Source of the DNA: Nitrospinaceae bacterium
GTDB lineage: Bacteria > Nitrospinota > Nitrospinia > Nitrospinales > Nitrospinaceae
Assembly (NCBI GenBank): GCA_028278405.1
Contig: JANQEK010000003.1
Location: forward strand, 1 to 64,000
Direction: 5' to 3'
DNA: 64,000 nucleotides
The position numbers and the translations under genes were made by a program. Positions within the stretch are counted from its first letter, which is position 1. Every line of letters begins with the position of its first letter. This document shows, piece by piece, positions 7,701 through 16,298 of the stretch. Below the pieces are notes generated by a model, which worked only from the letters and a program-made list of their open reading frames with translations, did no database searches and had not been told where the DNA came from.

Positions 7701-9089
7701 TTATCCTGTGACGTTATACCGCCGGGGACGGTAGTTGACGCCGAATTCATTTTTCGCGATGTCCTCGCACTTGGCTTCGTCCACATCCTCCTGATGCGTC
7801 ACGATAGTCGCCTGTACGTCGGGGATATACTTTTTGGCTTCGGCGATGAATTGTTTGACTTCATCGTAAACCCAGCCGCGGAACGAGGGCAGGGGGACCG
7901 TTACTTCGTCGTACGCTTCCGAGTTATCCGCGTTGAGACTGATGGAAATTTCGTCGACCAGTCCTTTCAGCTCCGGCAGGATGTTGCGCTTGTTGATGAC
8001 GTTGCCGTGACCGTTGGTGTTGAGCCGCACGCGTCCGCCCGCTTTCTTTATTTTCTGCGAAACTTCCTTGATCACATCAAGGCGCAGGGTCGGTTCGCCG
8101 TATCCGCAGAATACAATTTCGTCGTACTTCGTCACGTCGTCAATCGATTCCCATACTTCCTGCGCGGTTGGCTCGCGGTCCAGCGCCAGGTTGTAGCCCT
8201 GCACGATCGGTTTGGTCAAGCGCGTGCAGAACACGCAATTGGCGGTGCATCGTTGCGTCAGGTTGAGGTACAGCGAGTTGCGTATCAGATATGAAATCGT
8301 TCCCGGTTTTGCGGATTCGCCGATGCCAAACAGATCGTGGAAGTTGAGCTCCATGGTGCGTTCTACGTCTTCGATCTTGAGGCCGCGTACTTCCGCCAGT
8401 TTAGCGGCGGTGTGGTTGACAAACGCCGGTTCGTTGCGTTTGCCCCGCATTGGTACCGGCGCCATGAACGGGCAATCCGTTTCGGCAAACAACCGGTCGG
8501 CGGGAATTGTTTTGGCCACCTGTCGGAGATTGTCCGCATTTTTGAACGTCACCGTTCCGGCGAATGAAATGTAGAATCCCATTGCCAGCGCAGCGTCTGC
8601 CAGTTCCTGATCGTCCGAGAAGCAGTGGAAGATGCCCGACTTGCCGTTGGGATCGTCATAGTAATCGGACAGGATGGATATCATATCTTTTTTGGCGTCC
8701 CGGCTGTGGATGATGATCGGCTTGTTGAGTTCCTTGGCCAGTTCGATTTGCTTGCGGAAATGTTTGCGCTGCACGTCCTGTGGTGAATAATTTTTGAAAT
8801 AGTCGAGACCGGTCTCTCCCAGCGCGATCACTTTCGGATGGTCCAGCAGGATGCGCAGTTGATCATACGTGTCGCCGGTGATGTCCTTGGTGTCGTGCGG
8901 ATGGATCCCCGCCGTGGCGTAGATGAAATCGTAGTACTCTGCCAGTTCCAGCGACCGCTGGCTGCTTTCGATATCGCACCCGATGTTGACCAGATACTTC
9001 ACACCGCTTTCGCGGGCGCGCTGGATGGTTTCTTCGCGGTCCTCGTCGAATAGTTCCATGTCGACGTGCGCGTGGGTATCGATCATCAT
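7701..9089 (-). CDS. tatD: TatD-family metallohydrolase fused to a radical SAM domain
   Basis: Residues 1-262 are a complete TatD-type TIM-barrel nuclease. Metal ligands are visible: His6 and His8 (THAH), Glu92 (GETGLDY), His128, His155 and Asp205 (ETDCP). Residues 270-462 form a short radical SAM domain with CTANCVFC (Cys281, 285, 288) binding the 4Fe-4S cluster and GYGEP at 339-343. TatD proteins are 3'-5' exonucleases or deoxyribonucleases. The fused domain corresponds to the known TatD-linked radical SAM family (TIGR04038), whose reaction is not established. The start overlaps the metG stop by four bases (ATGA), giving translational coupling. Confidence 0.92.
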   Translation of the reverse strand: MMIDTHAHVDMELFDEDREETIQRARESGVKYLVNIGCDIESSQRSLELAEYYDFIYATAGIHPHDTKDITGDTYDQLRILLDHPKVIALGETGLDYFKNYSPQDVQRKHFRKQIELAKELNKPIIIHSRDAKKDMISILSDYYDDPNGKSGIFHCFSDDQELADAALAMGFYISFAGTVTFKNADNLRQVAKTIPADRLFAETDCPFMAPVPMRGKRNEPAFVNHTAAKLAEVRGLKIEDVERTMELNFHDLFGIGESAKPGTISYLIRNSLYLNLTQRCTANCVFCTRLTKPIVQGYNLALDREPTAQEVWESIDDVTKYDEIVFCGYGEPTLRLDVIKEVSQKIKKAGGRVRLNTNGHGNVINKRNILPELKGLVDEISISLNADNSEAYDEVTVPLPSFRGWVYDEVKQFIAEAKKYIPDVQATIVTHQEDVDEAKCEDIAKNEFGVNYRPRRYNVTG

Positions 9090-11032
9090 TTGACGCGTAC
9101 TCCCGGGGGCAGGTCGCCGTCGAAGCCGCCGAGGATGATGGCGTCGCCGTCGCTGCCGGCGAGGATCATGCCCTGCGATTCGAGGCCCATCAGTTTAGCG
9201 GGCTTGAGGTTGGCGACCAGGATGACGGTACGGCCGACGAGTTGTTCCGGCTCATAGGCTTCAGCAATGCCGGCTAATACCTGGCGTTGTTCAGTACCGA
9301 GGTCGACTTTCAATTTGATCAGTTTTTTGGATTTCTTCACCTTTTCCGCTTCAAGGATTTTAGCGGTGCGCAGGTCGACTTTCATGAAATCATCGATTGT
9401 GATTTGTCCGTCACCGTTGGTTTCTGACTTCGCGTCTGTTTTGGTTTCCACATTGCCTCCGATGTTGACTTCTTCCAGAATTTTAGCGGCTGTTTTATCC
9501 TCAATGCGCGGGAAGATTTGCGGCCCCTGATGCGTTTGCGTACCGGATTGGATCCATCCCCACTTTTTGATCGAGTCGAGACCCTGTTCGTCCACCGGGG
9601 TCTCGATGCCGAGTTGCTTCATCATTTTGTCGGCGGTTTCCGGCATGAAGGGAGCGATGAGAATGGCGATGACCCGGCAGGCTTCAGCGGCATTATAAAG
9701 AACCGTTGCCAAGCGTTTCTTACCGTCGTCGGATTTCGCCAGGTTCCATGGTGCGGTGTCGTTGATGTAGATGTTGCCGGCATCCAGAAACTCCCAGATT
9801 TTTGCCAGGATTTTACTGTAAGCGAGGTCCCTGTAAAGCGCGTCGACTTCCTGAATCACTTCGGTGGCCTTGGCAACCAAAGGCGCATCTTCATCTCCTT
9901 TAGCATCTATACTTGGAAGCTCTCCCTTAAAGTACTTCTTGAGCATGTTGAGTGTGCGGTTGAGCAGGTTGCCGAGGTTGTTCGCGAGGTCGCTGTTGAT
10001 TCTTCCGATCAGCGCTTTGTGCGAAAAGTCACCGTCTTGTCCAAATGGCACTTCGCGCAACAGGAAGTACCGGATGACATCGACACCGAACTGATCGATG
10101 AGGTGATTCGGTTCCACCACATTGCCCACGGACTTGGACATTTTCTGGCCGTTCACCGTCCACCAGCCGTGCGCAAAAATGTTTTCGGGCAGGGGGAGTC
10201 CGATGGCTTTCAACATGGTCGCCCAGTAGACCGAGTGCGTGGTGAGGATATCCTTACCGATCAGGTGATGCGCTGCAGGCCAGAATCCACTCTTTTTAAT
10301 CTGGTCAAGATTGCCGTGTATGGAAATATAGTTGATCAGTGCATCGAACCAGACGTAAGTGACATAGTCGTTGTCGAAGGGCATGGCAATGCCCCACGGC
10401 AAACGTTCTTTGGGCCGCGAGATACAGAGGTCGTCCAACGGTTGTTTGAGAAAGCCGAGAATCTCGTTGCGGCGCGATTTGGGCTGTATAAAGTTCTCGT
10501 TTTTGTTTATGTGATCCACAAGCCAGTCACGGTGTTGTCCCATTTTAAAAAAATAATTGCTTTCGGTGATCTGATCGACCTTGCGTCCGCACTCCGGACA
10601 GTTGCCATTCACCAGATCCTTTTCCGTCCAAAACCTTTCACAAGGCATGCAGTACCAGCCTTCGTAGCTGTCCTTGTAGATTTCCCCCTCATCGTAGAGT
10701 TTTTGGAGGATCTCCCAGACCACTTTCTTGTGTCGGTCCTCGGTGGTGCGGATAAAATCATTGTTGGAAATATTGAAACGGACCCAGAGTTCCTTGAAGC
10801 GCACGTGCAGGTCGTCGACATGAGCCTGCGGTTCCCGACCCGATTGTCCCGCCGCCTGTTGGACTTTCTGCCCGTGCTCGTCGGTTCCCGTCAGGAAAAA
10901 AACATCGTCACCCGCAAGCCGTCTGTAACGCGCCGCCACATCCGCCGCGATAGTGGTATACGCGTGCCCGATATGAGGGACGTCGTTGACGTAATATATG
11001 GGTGTGGTAATAAAAAACGTTTTCTTCTTCAT
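9086..11032 (-). CDS. metG: Methionyl-tRNA synthetase
   Basis: The 648-residue class I synthetase charges tRNA-Met with methionine. Seen in order are HIGH (residues 20-23), a zinc knuckle with CxxC pairs at 128/131 and 145/148, the KMSKS loop at 297-301, the anticodon-binding helical domain, and a C-terminal EMAP-II-like OB domain (about 545-648) that adds tRNA affinity and dimerisation. Length is normal for MetRS with the OB appendage. It lies between ricT (24 bases upstream) and tatD (four-base overlap). No clear Shine-Dalgarno is seen before the ATG. Confidence 0.97.
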   Translation of the reverse strand: MKKKTFFITTPIYYVNDVPHIGHAYTTIAADVAARYRRLAGDDVFFLTGTDEHGQKVQQAAGQSGREPQAHVDDLHVRFKELWVRFNISNNDFIRTTEDRHKKVVWEILQKLYDEGEIYKDSYEGWYCMPCERFWTEKDLVNGNCPECGRKVDQITESNYFFKMGQHRDWLVDHINKNENFIQPKSRRNEILGFLKQPLDDLCISRPKERLPWGIAMPFDNDYVTYVWFDALINYISIHGNLDQIKKSGFWPAAHHLIGKDILTTHSVYWATMLKAIGLPLPENIFAHGWWTVNGQKMSKSVGNVVEPNHLIDQFGVDVIRYFLLREVPFGQDGDFSHKALIGRINSDLANNLGNLLNRTLNMLKKYFKGELPSIDAKGDEDAPLVAKATEVIQEVDALYRDLAYSKILAKIWEFLDAGNIYINDTAPWNLAKSDDGKKRLATVLYNAAEACRVIAILIAPFMPETADKMMKQLGIETPVDEQGLDSIKKWGWIQSGTQTHQGPQIFPRIEDKTAAKILEEVNIGGNVETKTDAKSETNGDGQITIDDFMKVDLRTAKILEAEKVKKSKKLIKLKVDLGTEQRQVLAGIAEAYEPEQLVGRTVILVANLKPAKLMGLESQGMILAGSDGDAIILGGFDGDLPPGVRVK

Positions 11033-11055
11033 TTAAGGATTAAACGGGCAAAGGG

Positions 11056-11970
11056 TTATTGGGTTGGGGCCGTGGGGTTACCCTGCGGTTTCTTCAGGTA
11101 TTCCCGAAGTTCGTCAAGATGATAGTACATCATGTAATCATCATCAAGTAGACGGACGGTGATGATCTGCTTCAGGATATCGTTCTTGATCACCTTGCCG
11201 GAACCTTCCGGAGTATTGATGACTTTGCCGATTTTTGGAAGCTCCTTGATCATTTTCCGGTAAAGGTCATGTTCGTATTGAAGGCAGCACATGAGGCGCC
11301 CGCAGACACCGGAAATTTTGCTGGGATTGAGAGCCAGTCCCTGGTCCTTGGCCATGCGGATAGTCACCGGAGTGAACTCGGGCAGGAAGGTGGAACAGCA
11401 CAAGGATTCACCGCAGATTCCGTTGCCGGTAATTGCCTTGGCTTCGTCACGCACGCCGACCTGGCGCATTTCGATCCGGTGTCGCAGTTTGGCCGCCAGT
11501 TGTTTGACCAGTTCGCGGAAATCGATTCGCCCCTCGGCCGTAAAGTAAAAAATCGATTTGTTCATCTCTTCGAAAAAAACCACCCGGCTCAGGTTCATGG
11601 CTAGGCCGAGCTTATCGATCAATTGCCAGCAGAGTTGGCTGGATTTCCATTCCCGTTCCTCTTTATTTTTTTCTTTCGTCAAATCGTTTTCATTGGCGAT
11701 GCGCAGAATTTTGGGCGGTGCGAACGAACCGTCTTTTCGAATATTGATAATCTTGTTGGATACCACCTGTCCCATTTTGGGTCCGTCTTCGGTTTCGACG
11801 ATGACCTGCATGCCGACCCGGAGATTCAGGTTTTGCGGGTTGCACAATTCAGACTTGAGTGATCCCCGGATGCGCGTTCCAATGACGAACTTGGGAGGAG
11901 GCTCCGAAGGGCGGTTTGACTTCCCTTTGTTTTTGCAGTCCTGTTTTTTGTGTGCGCTGGATTCCATCAT
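11056..11970 (-). CDS. ricT: PSP1-domain protein, RicT (YaaT) homologue
   Basis: This 304-residue protein carries the PSP1 C-terminal domain with two cysteine motifs, CGESLCC (Cys186, 191, 192) and CGRLMCC (Cys223, 228, 229). In Bacillus subtilis, RicT works with RicA and RicF as an iron-sulfur-containing regulator of RNase Y-dependent mRNA processing. The motifs suggest that iron-sulfur binding is conserved here, but the partner proteins are not in the window. The ATG overlaps the holB stop (ATGATG), so translation is probably coupled. A long in-frame extension upstream overlaps holB and is not real. Confidence 0.9.
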   Translation of the reverse strand: MMESSAHKKQDCKNKGKSNRPSEPPPKFVIGTRIRGSLKSELCNPQNLNLRVGMQVIVETEDGPKMGQVVSNKIINIRKDGSFAPPKILRIANENDLTKEKNKEEREWKSSQLCWQLIDKLGLAMNLSRVVFFEEMNKSIFYFTAEGRIDFRELVKQLAAKLRHRIEMRQVGVRDEAKAITGNGICGESLCCSTFLPEFTPVTIRMAKDQGLALNPSKISGVCGRLMCCLQYEHDLYRKMIKELPKIGKVINTPEGSGKVIKNDILKQIITVRLLDDDYMMYYHLDELREYLKKPQGNPTAPTQ

Positions 11971-12977
11971 GCGGCCTCGCAAAAATCCAATAACATGGTT
12001 TCCAATGCTAGCTGGGCATTGGCGTTGCCGGATAACGCGTGCAGGGTCTGGTTTACCGCTTCGGTCATTTTTAAAAGGTTGAGCAGGGATTTTTTTCGGG
12101 CAACCGGTTCCAATTCCGCCAGTAAATCGCCGTTGAACAAGTGATCGGGCGATCCTCCCGACTTGACAAACGTCAAGTCCCGTAAGATTCCCAGCAGTTC
12201 TTCCAGGATTTGGGATAATGGTTCGCTGCCTTTCGCCATGGCTTTCGACCATTGAAACAGAAGATCCATTCGTTTAAAGGATACTTGGTCGATCAGGCTG
12301 AGCATTTCCTGCCGGTAAGACGAAGTCTGGGTGACTTCATCACTCAGGGCTCTCGAGACCTGCCCTTTGGAACGCCCGACCCGCAACTCCACTTCTGTCG
12401 GGTCCAGCGCTTCCTCACCCTGGGTTCGGAGGATTTCCCGGATTGCGTCCGGCGGCAAAGGATTGAACTTGATGCCCTGGCAACGGGAAATCAGGGTGGG
12501 CAGCAATTGGTAAATATTGGATGTGATCAGTATCAGAACGGTTGAAGACGGCGGCTCTTCGAGAGTTTTCAAAAAAGCGTTGCAGGCCTGAGGGTTCATT
12601 TTTTCCACCTGGTCGATGACAGCCACCTTGAATTTTCCCTCATAAGGCAGGAATCCCAGTTTCTTCTGCAATGCCCGGATTTCGTCTATTTTGAGAATCG
12701 CTTCGCGCGCGGTTGGGGTCGCCTTGGTGGGTTCGAGGAAAAAGAAATCAGGATGGATGCGGTCTTCGATTTTGCGGCAGGAGTCACAGGCACCGCAGGC
12801 TTCTCCTGATTGGGATGAGGTGCAGTTCAGGGTTTTCGCAAATTCTACCGCCAGAAGCTTTTTGCCTATGCTCTCGGGTCCATAGAACAGATAGGCGTGC
12901 GAAAGCCGACTGCTGGAAAGGGCTTGATTTAATATATGTTTCGCCTGGCCTTGGCCAAGGACGTTATCGAATGACAT
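11967..12977 (-). CDS. holB: DNA polymerase III delta-prime subunit
   Basis: This is the clamp-loader delta' subunit, about 336 residues. It has an AAA+ fold with a P-loop-like GPESIGKK near residues 33-40, a four-cysteine zinc module (Cys pairs in the CGACDSC region) and a sensor segment (SRCQGIKF). It helps load the sliding clamp in the replisome. ATG 12977 gives the usual N-terminal FDNVLGQ segment. A TTG 14 codons earlier is also in frame, and neither has a good ribosome site. The order holB-ricT-metG-tatD matches the well-known Firmicute cluster. Confidence 0.92.
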   Translation of the reverse strand: MSFDNVLGQGQAKHILNQALSSSRLSHAYLFYGPESIGKKLLAVEFAKTLNCTSSQSGEACGACDSCRKIEDRIHPDFFFLEPTKATPTAREAILKIDEIRALQKKLGFLPYEGKFKVAVIDQVEKMNPQACNAFLKTLEEPPSSTVLILITSNIYQLLPTLISRCQGIKFNPLPPDAIREILRTQGEEALDPTEVELRVGRSKGQVSRALSDEVTQTSSYRQEMLSLIDQVSFKRMDLLFQWSKAMAKGSEPLSQILEELLGILRDLTFVKSGGSPDHLFNGDLLAELEPVARKKSLLNLLKMTEAVNQTLHALSGNANAQLALETMLLDFCEAA

Positions 12978-13284
12978 GATTTTTGGATTGAATCCATATA
13001 TATGAAACGTTTGAACCAAACGATTGGCTGCATATTCTGTGTTTTTTGAACAATATCGGGTTTAACCAAAAGAACCCGGTTTCAAGCCAGATTCCAATCC
13101 CACATCTTATATGAAGTCACTTTTGCTGTAAAGAGAAAGCGTAAGGCATTCCGATAGCCTTAAATTCCTGTGAATGCAGTATTTCAGGCTCCAAAAGCTT
13201 GCAAGGGGGTCGGGAATTTGATATACATCAGTGCCCTTTTTGGTAGAATGTGAACAAGGATCAATTTTTCCTAAGGTATTGAAA

Positions 13285-13611
13285 ATGGCCGTAGCGGAAA
13301 AAGCCAAAAGAACGGTAAAGCGAAAACGTAAGCCAAAAATATTGGCGGTGATCAACGATGCCTGCACGGGTTGTGCCGGGTCGCCCATCTGCATTACTGA
13401 GTGTCCGGTGGATTTGTGTATGTTTGAAGTTGAGAATCCGGATGCCCCGATATTCAACCGGGTGGATGTAGATCCTCTGCTGTGCATCGGTTGCAAGAAG
13501 TGCATTTCCAAGGGGCCGATGGACACCTTTCTCGAAGGTTGCCCCTGGGATGCGATCGATATGATTCCTCTCGAGGAATATGAGAAAACCTACGGCGAGC
13601 TCCCATATTGA
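13285..13611 (+). CDS. Dicluster ferredoxin-like 4Fe-4S protein with unusual Cys spacing
   Basis: The 108-residue protein has a basic N-terminus (residues 1-18) followed by two cluster motifs: Cys27/30/36/40-Pro and Cys67/70/73/86-Pro. A ninth cysteine is at 45. The spacings CxxCx5CxxxCP and CxxCxxCx12CP differ from the classical CxxCxxCxxxCP. The fold should still hold two 4Fe-4S clusters and act in cytoplasmic electron transfer, but its partner is unknown. The ATG has AAGG about ten bases upstream; an in-frame extension to 13231 is possible but has no ribosome site. The gene is divergent from holB and precedes the ATP synthase operon. Confidence 0.85.
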   Translation: MAVAEKAKRTVKRKRKPKILAVINDACTGCAGSPICITECPVDLCMFEVENPDAPIFNRVDVDPLLCIGCKKCISKGPMDTFLEGCPWDAIDMIPLEEYEKTYGELPY

Positions 13612-13716
13612 GTCGGTTCAGCGATTCAATTTTCTCCATCCTTTGCGTGACTCCATCAGAACCCGCTCCCGCAGTCCAATAAGTCGCTGAAAAGGCTGTA
13701 AAATCTAAATTTTCAA

Positions 13717-13745
13717 TTGACAAGCAGGGAAGACAAGGTTATTTT
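13717..13745 (+). promoter_or_regulatory. Candidate sigma-70 promoter of the atp operon
   Basis: A perfect TTGACA (13717-13722), a 17-base spacer and TATTTT (13740-13745) lie about 80 bases before atpZ. Only the -35 element is consensus, so this is a prediction. Confidence 0.5.
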
Positions 13746-13826
13746 CTCTCAGACTTGATGGAGTGATTCAGGAAATCTCGTTTGAGAGGTCCCTTCCGAC
13801 TGAGCATCCCCTGTCAAAACAAACGA

Positions 13827-14084
13827 ATGAGTAAAGATAACTTGCGCCAAGGCATCGGTTTAGCGTTTCGTCTGGGTACAGAGTTAGTTGTCGCCACCAT
13901 GATCGGGGCACTCATGGGGTATGCAATAGACCACTATTTTGAGACCAGGCCCTGGGGCATTTTGGTCGGTTTGATTTTCGGAGGCGCGGCAGGTTGCCTG
14001 ACCGTGTACCGGACCGCCATAAGTTTGCAGTCCGACGAAGAAGATGACAACGGGGATCAACCCCCTAGAGGAGAGGATTCATAA
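13827..14084 (+). CDS. atpZ: AtpZ/AtpI-like F1Fo assembly protein
   Basis: The 85-residue protein has two hydrophobic helices and the family's GLAFRLGTELV...GALMGYAID pattern, placing it in the ATP synthase gene 1 family that assists Fo assembly or Mg/Ca transport. It heads the atp operon, where such genes normally sit. ATG 13827 matches the family N-terminus. A TTG 15 codons earlier would add a segment not expected in the family. No second atpI gene follows before atpB. Confidence 0.85.
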   Translation: MSKDNLRQGIGLAFRLGTELVVATMIGALMGYAIDHYFETRPWGILVGLIFGGAAGCLTVYRTAISLQSDEEDDNGDQPPRGEDS

Positions 14085-14092
14085 CCGCATCA

Positions 14093-14824
14093 ATGAACGA
14101 AAATCCCTTACATCATTTTGAATTACATCCCAGCGTTCCGTTAAGTCTTTTTGGGTTTGATATTTCCCTCAACAAGGCCATTTATATCATGTGGCTTGCC
14201 CTGGCAATTGTCTTTGGCCTCTTTCTATTGATTAATAAATCCGGCGTTCGAATGGTGCCGTCCAAAATGCAGAGCATGGCTGAGATGCTTCTGCTGTTTT
14301 TAAGGGGACTGGTGGATGAGTTCATCGGCAAGGAAGAAAGGAAGTTTTTTCCTTTTGTGGCCGCGTTGTTTTTCTTTATTCTCAGCTGCAATATGATCGG
14401 ACTGGTTCCAGGATCTTATACCATCACCAGCCAAATAGTCGTCACCGGAACATTCGCGTTAATTATCTTTGTTATGACCCTGTTTATTGGTTTTGGCCGC
14501 CACGGCCTGCATTTTTTAGGCATTCTGTTACCTTCCGGTATTCCCAAGGTTCTCATTCCCTTGATGATTCCGATCGAAATCATCAGTATGCTGGCGCGCC
14601 CCTTCTCGTTGGCGGTCCGCCTGTTTGCCAACATGACCGCAGGCCATACGGTTCTGGCGGTGTTGTTTGGGATGTCCCTGGCCCTGCCGTGGTTCATAGG
14701 GTTTCTTCCGTTTGGGTTTACCGTGTTAATCAACGGCCTGGAGCTGATGGTCGCTTTTATTCAAGCTTATATATTCACGACATTGACCTGTTTTTACCTG
14801 GGGGATGTCATCAAAATGCATTGA
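14093..14824 (+). CDS. atpB: ATP synthase Fo subunit a
   Basis: This is the 243-residue membrane subunit forming the proton half-channels. It has about six hydrophobic segments, and the key region RPFSLAVRLFANMTAGH (about residues 168-184) contains the essential arginine next to the c-ring. It starts eight bases after atpZ. Length is typical. The subunit acts in the inner membrane. Confidence 0.96.
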   Translation: MNENPLHHFELHPSVPLSLFGFDISLNKAIYIMWLALAIVFGLFLLINKSGVRMVPSKMQSMAEMLLLFLRGLVDEFIGKEERKFFPFVAALFFFILSCNMIGLVPGSYTITSQIVVTGTFALIIFVMTLFIGFGRHGLHFLGILLPSGIPKVLIPLMIPIEIISMLARPFSLAVRLFANMTAGHTVLAVLFGMSLALPWFIGFLPFGFTVLINGLELMVAFIQAYIFTTLTCFYLGDVIKMH

Positions 14825-14854
14825 TCTGATAACTAGAAATCGAGGAGAGTTAGA

Positions 14855-15091
14855 ATGGATTCAAGTGTAGCGGGTTTGATAGGTATGGGATTGTGTGCGG
14901 TCGGCTTCAATGGCGCCGGCTTGGGAATCGGTTACATCTTTGCCAAAACGATTGAAACGGTCGGCAGACAGCCCAACGCGGAAGCGCGAATCGGGAAATA
15001 CTGCTGGATCGGATTCGCTCTGGTTGAAGCGATTGCCCTGTATGCATTGGTTGTCGCGTTTATTATTATGGGCTACATCCCATCTGCGTAG
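14855..15091 (+). CDS. atpE: ATP synthase Fo subunit c
   Basis: The 78-residue protein is a hairpin of two membrane helices. Helix 1 carries the glycine repeat GAGLGIG and helix 2 the ion-binding Glu58 in FALVEAIALYAL. The residues after Glu58 are Ala-Ile, not the Ser-Thr pair found in sodium-binding c subunits. This points to proton coupling, but only by motif reading. GAGGAG-like sequence precedes the ATG. Confidence 0.96.
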   Translation: MDSSVAGLIGMGLCAVGFNGAGLGIGYIFAKTIETVGRQPNAEARIGKYCWIGFALVEAIALYALVVAFIIMGYIPSA

Positions 15092-15169
15092 TTTTTGGGC
15101 GGCTCGAAGAAATGCTTCGGGTAGAGCCTGAGGGATTGTAATCAAAAATCATTTTTTGGGATTAAGAAG

Positions 15170-15682
15170 ATGCCGCAATTTGATTCAACTTTTTTTTCAC
15201 CATTAGTATTCTGGTCGATCGTTTCCTTTGTAATCTTTTTGGTATTGATGGCAAAGTTTGCGTTCCCGCCTATTTTCGAAATCCTCGAGGCTCGTGAAAA
15301 AAAGATTTCTGGGGATCTGCAAAGCGCCGAAGATATCAAAGCCGAGGCTGAAAAGCTGAAAAATGAATTTGAAGAGCAACTCCAGGCCGCCCATGATAAA
15401 GCTGCCACGATTGTTCAATTAGCCGGGGAAGAAGCGCGCAAAACCCAGGAAAAAGCTCTGGATGAAACCCAGGCAAAATGCCGTCAGATGTTGAAGGAGG
15501 CGGAGCATGAGATTCAAACCTCACGTAATCAGATCCTGTCGGAAATCCGGGGATACGTATCCGCCTTGACCATCAACTCGGCGGAAAAGATTATGAAGCG
15601 TGCATTGACGGAAGATGACAAAAAGCGGCTGGTGGACGAGTCCATCGACGAAGTGGTGGGTAGCTTGGAAAAGCAGGCTTGA
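15170..15682 (+). CDS. atpF: ATP synthase Fo subunit b
   Basis: This is the peripheral stalk subunit of 170 residues: one N-terminal membrane helix (about residues 10-30) followed by a long charged helix rich in Glu, Lys and Ala that dimerises and reaches delta. Only one b gene is present, so the stalk is likely a homodimer, unlike b/b' pairs in cyanobacteria and alphaproteobacteria. Confidence 0.95.
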   Translation: MPQFDSTFFSPLVFWSIVSFVIFLVLMAKFAFPPIFEILEAREKKISGDLQSAEDIKAEAEKLKNEFEEQLQAAHDKAATIVQLAGEEARKTQEKALDETQAKCRQMLKEAEHEIQTSRNQILSEIRGYVSALTINSAEKIMKRALTEDDKKRLVDESIDEVVGSLEKQA

Positions 15683-15728
15683 GCAGCAAGCCATTGTCTC
15701 TCAGTTATTTTGAATTGAATCCATTGAT

Positions 15729-16298
15729 ATGATCGAGAACCAGATAGGCAAACGATTTGCAGAAGCGCTTTCAGGGTCGATAACAGACGACAAGCGATTG
15801 CAGACGGCGTTGGAAAACCTGCGGTGGTTTCAGGATGCGTTTGAAACACAACCCGATTTGAGTCGGTTTTTCATCCACCCTGGTTTTCCTCAGGAAAAGA
15901 AAGCGGCTCTGGTGAAGGAGATGTGTGATCGCGTGGATGCTTTGAGCGAGATACGAAAGCTGCTCAAACTTCTGGTCGATCGCAACAAAATGATGTTTCT
16001 AAAAAACATCACCGAATTTTTTGAAAATGCAGTGGACCAGCGGTTGAATCAGGTCCGGGTGAATGTGGTTAGTGCTTATCCTCTGAACGATGCTCAGCAG
16101 AAAAAGCTGAAATCCACTCTGGAGCGAATCCTGGGTAAAAGTGCAATTCTCGAAACGAGCGTCGATGAAAGCCTGATTGGCGGAATGCGATTGAATGTAG
16201 GAAGCCTGGTTGCCGATGCCACCCTCAAAAACGGTTTGGCCCTGCTTAAACGATCTATAGAACAAGAGGAGGTTTTAAGTGAGTCTACGAGCGGATGA
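15729..16298 (+). CDS. atpH: ATP synthase F1 subunit delta
   Basis: The 189-residue protein links the peripheral stalk to the top of F1. The N-terminal helical domain and the C-terminal conserved segment [14 protein letters not shown] (about residues 153-166) are clear. Its last 20 bases overlap the start of atpA, which suggests tight translational coupling. Confidence 0.94.
   Translation: MIENQIGKRFAEALSGSITDDKRLQTALENLRWFQDAFETQPDLSRFFIHPGFPQEKKAALVKEMCDRVDALSEIRKLLKLLVDRNKMMFLKNITEFFENAVDQRLNQVRVNVVSAYPLNDAQQKKLKSTLERILGKSAILETSVDESLIGGMRLNVGSLVADATLKNGLALLKRSIEQEEVLSESTSG

Noticed and set aside
9518-11122. 534-residue open frame opposite metG
   Set aside because: It lies wholly antisense to a certain methionyl-tRNA synthetase, has no domain pattern and no ribosome site; it is a shadow of the codon bias of metG.
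11971-12252. N-terminal extension of the ricT frame
   Set aside because: It overlaps holB and lacks family similarity; the ATG at the holB stop is preferred.
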